36,192 bases of DNA from an uncultured Alistipes sp. (GTDB lineage: Bacteria; Bacteroidota; Bacteroidia; Bacteroidales; Rikenellaceae), in contig CANQGQ010000020.1 of NCBI GenBank assembly GCA_947623305.1, forward strand, positions 1 to 36,192. Reading direction: 5' to 3'. Under the pieces are notes generated by a model, which worked only from the letters and a program-made list of their open reading frames with translations, had not been told where the DNA came from and ran no database searches. The number at the start of each line of letters is the position of its first letter. Positions within the stretch are counted from its first letter, which is position 1. Shown here piece by piece: positions 15,593 to 24,047 of the stretch. The position numbers were made by a program, and so were the translations under genes.

Positions 15593-17632
15593 TTATGCGG
15601 CGATTCCGATGTCGCTCCGCTCGACTTCCGGTTCGATTTCCGGGTCTGCGGGAATCGTCAGCGGTTCTTCGGCCGGCTGCGGGGCATCGGTATCGGGAAC
15701 TTCGGTCGGTTCTGCCTCCGGCAGGTCATCCGGTTCGAATGTCTCCTGCATCGACGCTTCCTGCGCAGCAGCCTCCGTCTGTGCATCCAGTGCATCGAGC
15801 TGTTCTTGCAGTCGGGCCTTGCGTTTCTCGTAAGTTTCCAGATATTGCTGCTGTACGGCCCGGCTCTCTTTCTCGAAGTTCAGGTCGGCGAAACGACACA
15901 TCAGCTGCGTATCGAGCTGTTCGGCGGTACAGTTGTAATCGGGTGCCGTCGTACGGAAGAAATCCAGCAGGAAAGTCCGCATCAGTGCCGCCTGCTGTTT
16001 GGCCGTGATGCGTCCCGCCGCGGCGAACTGCTCTTGGTCGGTCATGCACGATTCCTCTTTGGGCTTGAAACCGCATTGCTTGAGCCGCATCGCCCCGACC
16101 CGATTCATCACGGCGTAGTAGAACATTTGCTGTTCTTCTTTCAGCAAAGGCTTGTTCGATACTTTGGCCGTGGAGAAAAATTTCTTCATGTCGGCTGTAA
16201 TGCGCTCATAGCAGATTTGCCGGTTGCGGTAATCTTTCCACAGCAGATCCTCTTTCGGAGAGTTGGGGACCACCGTTACGAAGGTCTTGCGCTCTCCATC
16301 CTCGCTGACGGTTTCGACCTCTTCCGGTTCGACTTCCTCGTAACGGACTTCGACGTCGAGATGACCGATAATGGCATATTTGCGCATTCGTCCCTCCGAA
16401 ACGTCGAATTCCAACTGCTGTGTCTCTTCGGTAAATGCCACCAACTCGGCCTCGAATTCCTCCATCGCCGACGTGTACTCTTCGACGGTCTCGAAATTGT
16501 CGGAGGAAGGCTTTTCGGGCGCTTCGGGGGCCTTGTCGTAGTGATTGAGGTAATAGTTCAATTCTTCCACGTGATAACCCTCTTGTTCGAGCGTTTCGAG
16601 CACGGCATTGGGTGCCTTGCCGACTGTGGCAAGTATCGTCCGAGGGTCGTTCTGTTGGATTTTGAGTGCTTTCTGCATCAGATACTCATGGTTTTTGCGC
16701 ATCATGCACTCGCGGTTCTGACATCCCGCACAGCCACCCGTACACTCGTCCTTGAACAACACCTGATTGGCCGTGTTGTGCTGACAGGACACGCATTCGC
16801 TCTTATCGAAGCAGTACATTTCCAACTTGGTCATGTACTGCTCGTAGAGCCGCCGAGCGACCTCTTTGATGCGGGTGTTCTTCCACGAAGCGTAACATCC
16901 TTCGGCGAAGTGCTCGTCGTACACCATCTGTTGGATGTCGGCGGGATACTTGGCGATTTCCGTTGCAACGCCTACCGAAATCTCCTCTTTGTCGAGTTGC
17001 TCGGCCAAGGCGTCGATCAGCTCGTTCAGCTTCAGTCGGGCACGGATGTATGTTTCCGATTTGCCGAATTTGCCGACCAGCGATTCGACCGAATGCCGCC
17101 CCGAATCCAATGCCCGTTTGTAGGCTGCGGCTTCTTCACGCGGTGTTACGTCCTCGCGTTGCAAGTTTTCGGTAATGGCGGCATCCTCTGCTTCGGCGTC
17201 GGTCATTTCGCGAACGAGTGCCGGGATGTTTTTCAATCCGGCCAATGCTGCCGCCCAATAACGCCGCTCGCCATAAACGATTTCGAACCCGTCGTCCATC
17301 GGTCGGACGCAGATGGGTTGCAATACGCCGACCTGCCGGATGCTATCGGCCAGTTCCTGCAAGGATTCCTGCCGCATGTCCTTTCGCGGATTGTACACAC
17401 TGTTGACGATTTGGTTCAGATCGAGCAACTGCACTTTCGGGTCTGCCTGCGACCGCTTTTCGTTCGGTTCTGAAGCAGCAGGAATCTGCTCTGTGGCAGT
17501 TTCGGCGATTGCTTCCCGTTCTTCGGGCGAAGTGATCTTCGGCTCGTCTTGTTCCAGTGCCGGAACAATCGCTGTCGAACTTACGACCTTGCCGTGTTTC
17601 TTCGTGCGGACATTCATTTTTGCAGTTTGCAT
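15593..17632 (-). CDS. Large ParB/Srx-domain protein of the ICE
   Basis: This 679-residue protein has a ParB N-terminal domain at about 66-160 with NPRKD (81-85) and the CTP-binding motif GERRY (121-125). A KorB/Spo0J-type HTH region follows (about 160-225, VESLVGKFGKSETYIRARLK). A Cys cluster at about 284-325 (SECVSCQHN, DECTGGCAGCQNREC) looks zinc-binding. The long C-terminal half is acidic and helical, with a low-complexity acidic tail. It is more than twice the length of chromosomal ParB. It could load on a centromere as partner of the ParA-like TraA or act as an ICE regulator; neither is proven. Confidence 0.88.
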   Translation of the reverse strand: MQTAKMNVRTKKHGKVVSSTAIVPALEQDEPKITSPEEREAIAETATEQIPAASEPNEKRSQADPKVQLLDLNQIVNSVYNPRKDMRQESLQELADSIRQVGVLQPICVRPMDDGFEIVYGERRYWAAALAGLKNIPALVREMTDAEAEDAAITENLQREDVTPREEAAAYKRALDSGRHSVESLVGKFGKSETYIRARLKLNELIDALAEQLDKEEISVGVATEIAKYPADIQQMVYDEHFAEGCYASWKNTRIKEVARRLYEQYMTKLEMYCFDKSECVSCQHNTANQVLFKDECTGGCAGCQNRECMMRKNHEYLMQKALKIQQNDPRTILATVGKAPNAVLETLEQEGYHVEELNYYLNHYDKAPEAPEKPSSDNFETVEEYTSAMEEFEAELVAFTEETQQLEFDVSEGRMRKYAIIGHLDVEVRYEEVEPEEVETVSEDGERKTFVTVVPNSPKEDLLWKDYRNRQICYERITADMKKFFSTAKVSNKPLLKEEQQMFYYAVMNRVGAMRLKQCGFKPKEESCMTDQEQFAAAGRITAKQQAALMRTFLLDFFRTTAPDYNCTAEQLDTQLMCRFADLNFEKESRAVQQQYLETYEKRKARLQEQLDALDAQTEAAAQEASMQETFEPDDLPEAEPTEVPDTDAPQPAEEPLTIPADPEIEPEVERSDIGIAA

Positions 17633-17749
17633 AACATCGAACAGTTTTTACCGTGTGTCTCACGTTTTTGCGCTTGTACATCGGTGTGTCTTATGGAATT
17701 GCACAAGCAATTAATAAAAATGTTGTGAGGCTTTGTTTCCCGAACGGGT

Positions 17750-17900
17750 CGGTTGCCTCGGGAAGATATACAAGCACGGGGCGCAGGTGCAGGGGAACGG
17801 AAAAATACCGCAGCGCAGCGAGGATGATTTTTTCGCCCCGGAACCGGAGAGGGTCGCCGCAGGCGGCCCGGCCCGTGCTTATCTTTCCCGACGGCAACCG
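17750..17900. repeat. Long imperfect inverted repeat between parB and umuD
   Basis: The arm 17750-17782 (CGGTTGCC ... AGCACGGGGC) matches the reverse complement of 17870-17900 (GCCCGTGCTT ... CGGCAACCG) over about 30 bases with small gaps. The 87-bp interior is itself GC-rich with a local hairpin (GCCGCAGGCGGC). It may be a structured RNA, a regulatory hairpin or a protein-binding site. Confidence 0.7.
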
Positions 17901-17936
17901 ATGAGGGAATCATACTCGAAATAATAAAACATTCGG

Positions 17937-17944
17937 TATCTTTG
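17937..17944 (+). promoter_or_regulatory. Candidate -7 box upstream of umuD
   Basis: TATCTTTG fits the TAnnTTTG consensus and lies 80 bp before the preferred umuD start. No TTTG is present at the expected -33 distance, so only half of the promoter is supported. Confidence 0.45.
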
Positions 17945-18024
17945 CGAAGAGAAAAAGATGCGGGACGGAACATTATTTGAAGAATGAAAAGATGCGTCTC
18001 CCAAAAGAAGATAGAAAGCAATCA

Positions 18025-18465
18025 ATGAGCAATAACAAACTTTATCTGTCCATTCATCGTCCCGACCGGGGCGCGTCGCAGGAGCTTCCCGTCGCGGGGA
18101 GCTCGGTCAAAGCCGGTTTCCTTTCGCCGGCGGATGATTTTCTCGATACGCCGCTCGACTTGAACAAGGAATTGATACACAATCCCGCATCGACCTTTTT
18201 CGTGCGCGTGTCGGGCGACAGCATGACCGGCGACGGCATCGACGGCGGCGATCTGCTTGTCGTCGATAAATCCGTAGAACTTTACGACGGGTGTATCGCT
18301 ATTTGTTATGTGGATGGCGAGTTTACCGTCAAGCGTGTCAAACTCGAAGCGGACGGAGCATGGCTTCAACCGTCGAATCCGCATTATCGCCCCATTCACG
18401 TAGACCGGAATAATGAATTTACGGTTTGGGGCGTCGTCCGACATGTTATCAAAACATTCAGATAA
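18025..18465 (+). CDS. umuD: UmuD-like DNA polymerase V autoproteolytic subunit
   Basis: This 146-residue LexA/UmuD-family S24 peptidase has an A30-G31 cleavage site in SVKAGFLSPADDF, nucleophile Ser66 in SGDSMTGDGI and general base Lys103 in GEFTVKRVK. Self-cleavage on RecA filaments would yield UmuD', which joins UmuC to make an error-prone polymerase. The ATG at 18025 begins the typical SNNKLYLSIHRPD. In-frame starts at 17992 (ATG) and 17977 (TTG) would add 11 or 16 residues. umuC follows after 6 bp. Confidence 0.9.
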   Translation: MSNNKLYLSIHRPDRGASQELPVAGSSVKAGFLSPADDFLDTPLDLNKELIHNPASTFFVRVSGDSMTGDGIDGGDLLVVDKSVELYDGCIAICYVDGEFTVKRVKLEADGAWLQPSNPHYRPIHVDRNNEFTVWGVVRHVIKTFR

Positions 18466-18471
18466 ACAGTT

Positions 18472-19731
18472 ATGTACGGATTATGCGACTGCAACAACTT
18501 TTTTGTCTCCTGCGAACGGGTTTTCCGACCCGATCTCGCAGAGCGGCCGGTGGTCGTATTATCGAATAACGACGGATGCGTGATCTCCCGTTCGAACGAA
18601 GCCAAAGCGCTCGGTATCGGAATGGGACAGCCGCTCTATCAAGTGCAGCCGTTAATCGCACGGCATAAGGTTGCGATTTTCTCGGCCAACTTCGCCCTGT
18701 ACGGCGATATGTCGCGTCGTGTAATGGCAACACTTCGCGATTCGGTTCCGTGCATCGAGGTCTATTCCATCGACGAAGCCTTTTTCGACCTCCAAGGCAT
18801 CGAAGAACCGCTCGACGTTTTCGGCCGCACGGTCGGCCGTGCGATTCGCCGCAACACAGGCATTCCGGTCAGTATCGGCATCGCGCCGACCAAGACCCTC
18901 GCCAAAATCGCCAGCAAACTGGCCAAACGTTATCCGAAACTCGACGGCTGCTGTTACATGTATCGACCGCAAGATATTGAAAAGGTGCTTTCGACCTTTC
19001 CGCTGCGCGACGTATGGGGCATCGGACGGCGTTATGGTAAGATGTTCGATGTCATGCGGATCGACACCGCCTTGCAGTTTACGCAACTGCCGCAAGAGTG
19101 GGTGCATCGGCACATGGGCGTTACGGGCTTGAGAACGTGGAACGAATTGCAGGGCATCGAGTGTATCTCCTTCGAACAGATGCCGGCAAAAAAGCAGCAG
19201 ATAACGGTTTCGCGCAGTTTCCCGAAAGAGATTTACGAAAGCGACGAACTCGACCGCATCGTATCGGAGTTCGCCTCGATGTGTGCCGAAAAATTACGAC
19301 GGCAACATTCGATCTGCGGAGAGGTGCAAACGTATATTTATACCAATCGCCACCGCGAAGACCAGCCGCAACGTTATGAAACGGGATTGATGACGATTGC
19401 CGAACCGACGAACAGCACGCTTGAAATCGTCCGGTATGCCCGTGCCGCATTCCGTCAGATATACCGAACCGGCTACGGATACAAAAAAGCCGGTGTCATC
19501 CTTTCGGATATTCGTCCGATGACGGGAACACAAGGCTCGTTGTTTTCATCCGTCGATCACGCCAAGCAAAACCGGCTGATGGAGGTATTCGACCAAGTGA
19601 ATCAAGCGCACGGAAAAGGAAAAGTAATCATCGCGGCACAGGGAACCCAACCTTTCAAAATGAACCGCGAACATTTGAGCCCGCGCTACACAACTGACTG
19701 GAAAGAGTTGCTGGTGGTGAAATGCAAATAA
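18472..19731 (+). CDS. umuC: UmuC-like Y-family DNA polymerase V catalytic subunit
   Basis: This 419-residue Y-family translesion polymerase has metal-binding Asp6 in LCDCNNFF and the catalytic pair Asp101-Glu102 in YSIDEAFFDL. The helix-hairpin-helix thumb region follows (about 165-215, FPLRDVWGIGRRYGKMFDV), then the little-finger domain from about 235. The UmuC-specific C-terminus ends LSPRYTTDWKELLVVK. It is paired with umuD in one operon and would copy damaged or single-stranded transferred DNA. The umuDC pair is the only plus-strand unit within the accessory region. Confidence 0.95.
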   Translation: MYGLCDCNNFFVSCERVFRPDLAERPVVVLSNNDGCVISRSNEAKALGIGMGQPLYQVQPLIARHKVAIFSANFALYGDMSRRVMATLRDSVPCIEVYSIDEAFFDLQGIEEPLDVFGRTVGRAIRRNTGIPVSIGIAPTKTLAKIASKLAKRYPKLDGCCYMYRPQDIEKVLSTFPLRDVWGIGRRYGKMFDVMRIDTALQFTQLPQEWVHRHMGVTGLRTWNELQGIECISFEQMPAKKQQITVSRSFPKEIYESDELDRIVSEFASMCAEKLRRQHSICGEVQTYIYTNRHREDQPQRYETGLMTIAEPTNSTLEIVRYARAAFRQIYRTGYGYKKAGVILSDIRPMTGTQGSLFSSVDHAKQNRLMEVFDQVNQAHGKGKVIIAAQGTQPFKMNREHLSPRYTTDWKELLVVKCK

Positions 19732-19775
19732 TTTGGACGGGATGCCTTTTCCGCAAAGCACGGCAGAATAGCAAT

Positions 19776-21065
19776 TTATTTCAATAATGGTTCACAATAC
19801 GTTTGATTAACGACCCGTGCTCGCATTAACTGTTTGTCTTTGAAGTTTCGCGAAATATTACGGACAATATCGCTATAATTATCGGTTCCATCTTCTGCTT
19901 GATAGTAAAAAGGTTTTATTGACATGCAATTTTGGTGTTCGAACAATGTGTTGAGCAACGTGCGATCTGAATTACCACAAGAATGTCCCATGATAAAAAT
20001 CTGAAAATAACCGGATTCTGCAAACTCCAACAACAACCGGTAATTATCAGTTTTGTGATAACTTGTCGATTTGATATATTCCAAATAACGGTTGTCATTA
20101 CGGTCTTCAATCGCTTTATAATTATCATCGAGTTCATCGCCGTACCCGAATATCATTGGGTTAGATTTATCATTCAACCGTCCATGTATATTTATACACT
20201 GAACATTGGGAATGGTATTGGGAGATTGATTAGGAATATATCGCTCGACAGTATTCGTATAATTAAAGTTGAGTAACATGATTTCCTCGGGAAGCGATAG
20301 ATAATCAGGTAAATTTTCAATATTTTTTCGAATATATTGGCGCCGATTCCCTCGTTCGTCAATCGCTCTGATTTTATTGACCCATTCCAAGATGTCTTTT
20401 ATTTCATTTTCATCTTTTCCATAAAAACAAGTCGGATCAATTCCGTTCCGTTGCAATTGGTGTATTTCCACATCAATTTGATCGACCCGTTGCTGAACAT
20501 GCTTAATCAATGCCATTTTATGGGTGTGTGCAATATCTTTTTGAGTCAAAGGTGCTAAAATTTCCTTTTGAATCGAAGCGAATTTCTGGTCGGTTTTAAT
20601 AATCCCGGAAAGATATTCTTCGAGTAAATGACGGATTGCATCGAAATCTTTATTTAAGTTGTTTAATTCGGAAATTTCATTCTCGGGATTGCGGCTGCGG
20701 TTTTTTAATACTTTCACCAATGTCGAATAATACTCATTTTCAACATCGACCCAATTTTTGAGGGATGCTTTCGACAATTGAGCGAAAAATTGGTTTTTGA
20801 AAAGAATTTCCATTTCGTCACCGTGCGCATTGAACAAGGTCTCGAAATTTGCATAGCATTTTATTGCTTTCATTTCGTATGATTCAAAAGTACGAATAGA
20901 CCGTATCGAAATTTTAACAAAGTCATCTTCATAGACCTTGGGGATTCCTTGATTGCAGATATTTTCTCCTAATTTGCTCCAATAACTATCAATAAATTCT
21001 TTATAACTTGTCGGCAATCCATGTGCTTTGTCGAATCCATTACCGATTAATATAATTCTGTTCAT
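19776..21065 (-). CDS. AbiH-family abortive infection protein
   Basis: This 429-residue protein begins MNRIILIGNGFDKAHGLPTS and carries the GNGFD signature and length of AbiH-family phage-defence proteins. A second motif LLNFNYTNTVERY (about 263-275) and IFIMGHSCGNSDRTLLNTLF (about 375-394) also fit the family. The mode of action is not established for the family. The gene is visibly richer in A+T than its neighbours and stands alone between umuC and a terminator, which suggests separately acquired cargo. A TATATTTA box lies upstream. Confidence 0.85.
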   Translation of the reverse strand: MNRIILIGNGFDKAHGLPTSYKEFIDSYWSKLGENICNQGIPKVYEDDFVKISIRSIRTFESYEMKAIKCYANFETLFNAHGDEMEILFKNQFFAQLSKASLKNWVDVENEYYSTLVKVLKNRSRNPENEISELNNLNKDFDAIRHLLEEYLSGIIKTDQKFASIQKEILAPLTQKDIAHTHKMALIKHVQQRVDQIDVEIHQLQRNGIDPTCFYGKDENEIKDILEWVNKIRAIDERGNRRQYIRKNIENLPDYLSLPEEIMLLNFNYTNTVERYIPNQSPNTIPNVQCINIHGRLNDKSNPMIFGYGDELDDNYKAIEDRNDNRYLEYIKSTSYHKTDNYRLLLEFAESGYFQIFIMGHSCGNSDRTLLNTLFEHQNCMSIKPFYYQAEDGTDNYSDIVRNISRNFKDKQLMRARVVNQTYCEPLLK

Positions 21066-21166
21066 ATTCTATATTTTTCAGTAAATATAACAAAAAAGAA
21101 ATGAATGTGATATTGCTTGGATTCCCTTTTTGAACGTTTAATCAGCATAACATTTTTATAACAACA

Positions 21167-21203
21167 AAACAGCCGGTAACGAAAATGCTACCGGCTGTTT
21201 TAT
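21167..21203. terminator. Bidirectional terminator between the methyltransferase and abiH
   Basis: AAAACAGCCGGTA (21167-21179) pairs perfectly with TACCGGCTGTTTT (21189-21201) around a 9-nt loop. A/T runs flank both sides. It ends the minus-strand methyltransferase operon just 2 bp from its stop. Confidence 0.85.
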
Positions 21204-21204
21204 T

Positions 21205-21912
21205 TTATTGCCGCTCAAATACAACTATCTCTGCTCGCATGTTTGTCCTCGCAAATGATTCTTGCATGGGTTCTCGATGATGCACGCGGAAGTTCCGCAT
21301 GATTTCCTGCACAGTTTTCGGGCGTTGTTTGTCTATGAAGCCCAGCGGCAGGAGCAAAACAGCATGGTCGCCGGATAGTTGAACCCCTGCGAGCCATTGC
21401 AGAAACTCCACGCATTCCGAAGTTTCGAACGGTGGATTGGCGACAATGTCGGGGCAGTGGGAATGTAGCTCATGGAATTGTGCACGAAACGATCGAATAT
21501 CCGGATAAAGTCGTCGGTATAAATCGGCCATTTCGCAGTCGGCATCGAATGCCACAATCGTTGCTGCGGAAAATCCTTCGGCAAGCAATCCGCGTGTCAA
21601 CTGGCCTGTGCCGCAGCAAGCATCGACAATGCGGTCGTCGCTCTCGAAATACCGAGCCGCCAATGCCGCCATTTGTCGGGCCGTGCGATCCGGCGTCAGA
21701 TATTGCGATATATACACGCCCCGCCGTTTCTGCCGTTCACACATCGCATCGTACAGCCAGTTGTCGCCTTCGTAGCGGAACGGCAATTCGCCGTATCGCT
21801 CTCGGTAATCGAGTATTTCAGCCATCGTATCGGGCCATGTCGGCCTCCGGTTCTTGTAATAGCTGTTCGTAAGCGCATAGTGCTTCGTGATTTTTTCAAA
21901 TTGCTTTTTCAT
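21205..21912 (-). CDS. Class I SAM-dependent methyltransferase, N6-adenine type
   Basis: This 235-residue protein has a SAM-binding motif I at 97-104 (DACCGTGQ), an acidic end of strand 2 (AFDADCEM) and catalytic motif IV ANPPFE at 158-163, the NPP(Y/F) signature of amino-methyltransferases acting on adenine. Whether the target is DNA or RNA cannot be told. The preferred start is ATG 21912 (MKKQFEKITK) and an in-frame ATG at 21924 is possible. It overlaps the upstream small gene by 17 bp. An ICE-borne orphan methyltransferase may protect the element from restriction. Confidence 0.8.
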   Translation of the reverse strand: MKKQFEKITKHYALTNSYYKNRRPTWPDTMAEILDYRERYGELPFRYEGDNWLYDAMCERQKRRGVYISQYLTPDRTARQMAALAARYFESDDRIVDACCGTGQLTRGLLAEGFSAATIVAFDADCEMADLYRRLYPDIRSFRAQFHELHSHCPDIVANPPFETSECVEFLQWLAGVQLSGDHAVLLLPLGFIDKQRPKTVQEIMRNFRVHHREPMQESFARTNMRAEIVVFERQ

Positions 21913-22144
21913 ATTCGTTCTCATTATATTCGATAAATCGGACCCAGTGATCGGGTAACCCGGTAATGTCCGCATTCAGTATGGCTGCCAATTCTTGGGG
22001 TGTCAATCGGCGGATGGATTTGCTTTGCTGTTTCGGGTCTTCCCATGCTGTAATCAGTGCCACATCGGAAATGTTTTGCGGCATCTCTACGGGATACAGG
22101 AAAGCGAACAGTCGTTTCCCTGATTTTTTATCAGTAGGTGCCAT
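21896..22144 (-). CDS. Small ICE hypothetical protein
   Basis: This 82-residue soluble protein has no family I recognise. It is basic at the start (TDKKSGKRLFAFLYPVEMP) and acidic at the end, with a probable helix RRLTPQELAAILNADITGLP. It overlaps the methyltransferase gene and starts 11 bp after the WW-motif gene, so it is part of the same operon. Confidence 0.65.
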   Translation of the reverse strand: MAPTDKKSGKRLFAFLYPVEMPQNISDVALITAWEDPKQQSKSIRRLTPQELAAILNADITGLPDHWVRFIEYNENEYEKAI

Positions 22145-22155
22145 TTGTCTTTTAT

Positions 22156-22629
22156 TTAAGGTTTGTCAATGTATTCCTGTCTCCAGATACGATAGCGTTC
22201 TTCGGTCGATAGTGTGTTCCACCACACATCACCTTGCTCCCCAATTTCGGATTCGGAGATTTGCGTTATGGAAGATTGTTTCCGATGCTGCAGTATTCGT
22301 TCACGTGTCGGCATATCGGTCTCTTTCCACCAATTGTCCCACGCAGTCCCTGCGACATTGTCGGATATGAGGTCGAATTTCGCATCGTCCATAAACAGTT
22401 CGGCGGTCGGTTGTCCATTGTTTTCGGCTGTCGGCAATTCTTCGACGGTGTCGTAAAGCACCTCGCTCGACGAAATAACCATTTGTGGCTCTTCCGCCGT
22501 TTCCATATTTTCGAGGTCGATCGCGGCAGCTTTTAGGATCGCTGCTTCTTCACTGTCTGCATGAATCGTAAAGTGCGTTCGTTCCCAGACGGTTACCTTT
22601 TTATCTCGGTAAAATGAATAAGTTTTCAT
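22156..22629 (-). CDS. ICE hypothetical protein with paired Trp-Trp motifs
   Basis: This 157-residue soluble acidic protein opens with a small beta-rich region (residues 1-60, KVTVWERTHFTIHADSEEAA). It ends with two WW motifs, DNWWKETDMPTRERIL (98-113) and DVWWNTLSTEERYRIWRQ (134-151). The latter resembles the end of the Cys-rich protein at 15075-15524. The function is unknown. It heads the operon that runs into the methyltransferase gene. Confidence 0.68.
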   Translation of the reverse strand: MKTYSFYRDKKVTVWERTHFTIHADSEEAAILKAAAIDLENMETAEEPQMVISSSEVLYDTVEELPTAENNGQPTAELFMDDAKFDLISDNVAGTAWDNWWKETDMPTRERILQHRKQSSITQISESEIGEQGDVWWNTLSTEERYRIWRQEYIDKP

Positions 22630-22681
22630 AGGTTATGAATTTTAGTTAGTCATTGTTTCGATTTGCAAAAAGCCTCGTACC

Positions 22682-22720
22682 TAAATAAGTCGCGCGGCCT
22701 CCGTTTCGGAAGCCGCGCGC
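22682..22720 (-). terminator. Intrinsic terminator of the LPD28-like gene cluster
   Basis: CGCGCGGC-C-TCCG, loop TTT, CGGA-A-GCCGCGCG (22691-22719) is a very strong stem with one mismatch. On the minus strand it is followed by ACTTATTTAG, a T-rich tail. Confidence 0.75.
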
Positions 22721-22773
22721 AAGTAGAATGTCCGTCGAACAATAGAAACGGTTGATACGGATATTTGCCATGT

Positions 22774-23088
22774 TCATTCCTCCGTTTGAGTGAGCCACTC
22801 GTCATAACTCATTTCATCGAAGAGCCCGTAACGGTAAATCTCGGAAAAGTCGCCACCGTGCATCGGAACGGGCCGACGGGTGATGACGCTTCCGGTGAAA
22901 TTCACTCTTACATGGTTTTCAATGGTGTTGAAATCCGAGCAGCCGTTGTCGCTCGCCCGAATTTCATAACAATACACGCCTTGCGGCAGCGTATTGCGGT
23001 CGATGCGGTACTCGGTGAAGAGTGCCGGTATGCCGTTGATTCCCGCCTCGCGAAAATCGTCGACTTCATAAAAATCAATCGGTTGCAT
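22774..23088 (-). CDS. LPD28-like small ICE protein
   Basis: This 104-residue protein contains IPALFTEYRIDRNTLPQGVY followed by CYEIRASDNGCSDFNTIENH and VRVNFTGSVITRRPV. I associate this arrangement with the LPD28 large-polyvalent-protein-associated domain found widely on mobile elements. Its function is unknown. It ends the gene string that begins at 24250 and is followed by a strong terminator. Confidence 0.6.
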   Translation of the reverse strand: MQPIDFYEVDDFREAGINGIPALFTEYRIDRNTLPQGVYCYEIRASDNGCSDFNTIENHVRVNFTGSVITRRPVPMHGGDFSEIYRYGLFDEMSYDEWLTQTEE

Positions 23089-23089
23089 T

Positions 23090-23413
23090 TCAAATTCCTT
23101 TTAGGTTTGTCCAATGTCCGTCGCAGTAAATGGAGCGTTCCATATAGAGCGTACATAAATCATAAGAGAGTATCCACAGGTTGAGCGATTCATCGGCACG
23201 CAGTTCGAAAACCAACGCACGGAACGCCATGTCCGAAAAAGGTTTTCTCGTAACGAACCGGCATCGCACGATGGGGTCGGCATCGTCGTAGTAATACACT
23301 GGGAAATGTACGAACAACCAGCAACTGATTCGACGCCATGTATCGGCCCGTTCCGTCATGAAAGATATTCGATGGAAACAGAGGTGTTCCAACGATTGTA
23401 ACACGTTATTCAT
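23090..23413 (-). CDS. ICE hypothetical protein
   Basis: This protein of about 107 residues starts MNNVLQSLEHLCFHRISFMT, with aromatic-rich stretches such as CWLFVHFPVYYYDDADP. No family is recognised. The start at 23413 overlaps the end of the upstream gene by 8 bp. A longer reading frame to 23443 would overlap more and begins with an unlikely Cys-rich tail. The next gene starts 1 bp after its stop. Confidence 0.55.
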   Translation of the reverse strand: MNNVLQSLEHLCFHRISFMTERADTWRRISCWLFVHFPVYYYDDADPIVRCRFVTRKPFSDMAFRALVFELRADESLNLWILSYDLCTLYMERSIYCDGHWTNLKGI

Positions 23414-24047
23414 ACCGATTGTCAGACAACAACAGAAAATCATCGAGTGTTCGGCAGCTGTAATGGAGTTCCAATCGCTCGTGTATGCCCGTCTGATGTA
23501 TCTCGAACCAATATCGCAGCCCGTGTCGTTCCATCGTACCGGCCGTACGGTCCCGATTCCACTGGATGTCCGGCAATACGGAGAGCTTCTGCCGGAACTC
23601 CGTTATGGCTCGTTCATTCGCCGCATTGATCGGTTCCAATTTGCGGAATCGGGCCGTTTCGTAGGTTACCCACTCTTCGATTTTGCGAATCGTAAGCGTT
23701 CCGATACGATTGGGAACCTGTAATCCTTCGGATGCACGGGTCATTTCGTAGCGGTCGATATGGCGCAATTCAGACAAGTCGGCTGTTACATGATAGGTCG
23801 TTTTCGGATAGGTTCTGCATGAAACAATGAATAAAATCCCGTTCCGGCGGAAGCAGACTTGAACTTGTTCCAAGTGGTTGGTATGTTCCTCCTCGTTATG
23901 GACAATGCCGTAACGCAAGAAAGCATTCGGCACGATCGGATGTACCGCATTCCAAACAGGCATGGCTGCTTCGATTTCGCAACGACCTTCATCCCGATTG
24001 TCGATAAGCAATTCATCGAAGGTCTCTCTATTCACCCATTTTCTCAT
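23406..24047 (-). CDS. ICE hypothetical protein
   Basis: This 213-residue soluble protein is preceded by an ATGA overlap with the small gene upstream, so ATG 24047 (MRKWVNRETFDELLIDNRDE) is preferred over a longer frame to 24152. It contains beta-rich stretches (VQVCFRRNGILFIVSCRTYP) and a long basic helix (about 125-165). No family is recognised. It belongs to a coupled run of four small genes. Confidence 0.6.
   Translation of the reverse strand: MRKWVNRETFDELLIDNRDEGRCEIEAAMPVWNAVHPIVPNAFLRYGIVHNEEEHTNHLEQVQVCFRRNGILFIVSCRTYPKTTYHVTADLSELRHIDRYEMTRASEGLQVPNRIGTLTIRKIEEWVTYETARFRKLEPINAANERAITEFRQKLSVLPDIQWNRDRTAGTMERHGLRYWFEIHQTGIHERLELHYSCRTLDDFLLLSDNRYE

Larger units (their letters stand above)
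17633..18024. other. Divergent intergenic region between parB and umuD
   Basis: About 350-390 bp without a credible gene. It holds the long imperfect inverted repeat at 17750-17900 and a TATCTTTG -7 box facing umuD. No clear -33/-7 pair was found facing parB. Confidence 0.7.

Noticed and set aside
15377..17473. A 698-codon plus-strand open frame
   Set aside because: It is antisense to the ParB-like gene, whose domains and motifs are clear. The predicted protein is Phe/Arg/Leu-rich without any domain, as expected for a shadow frame.
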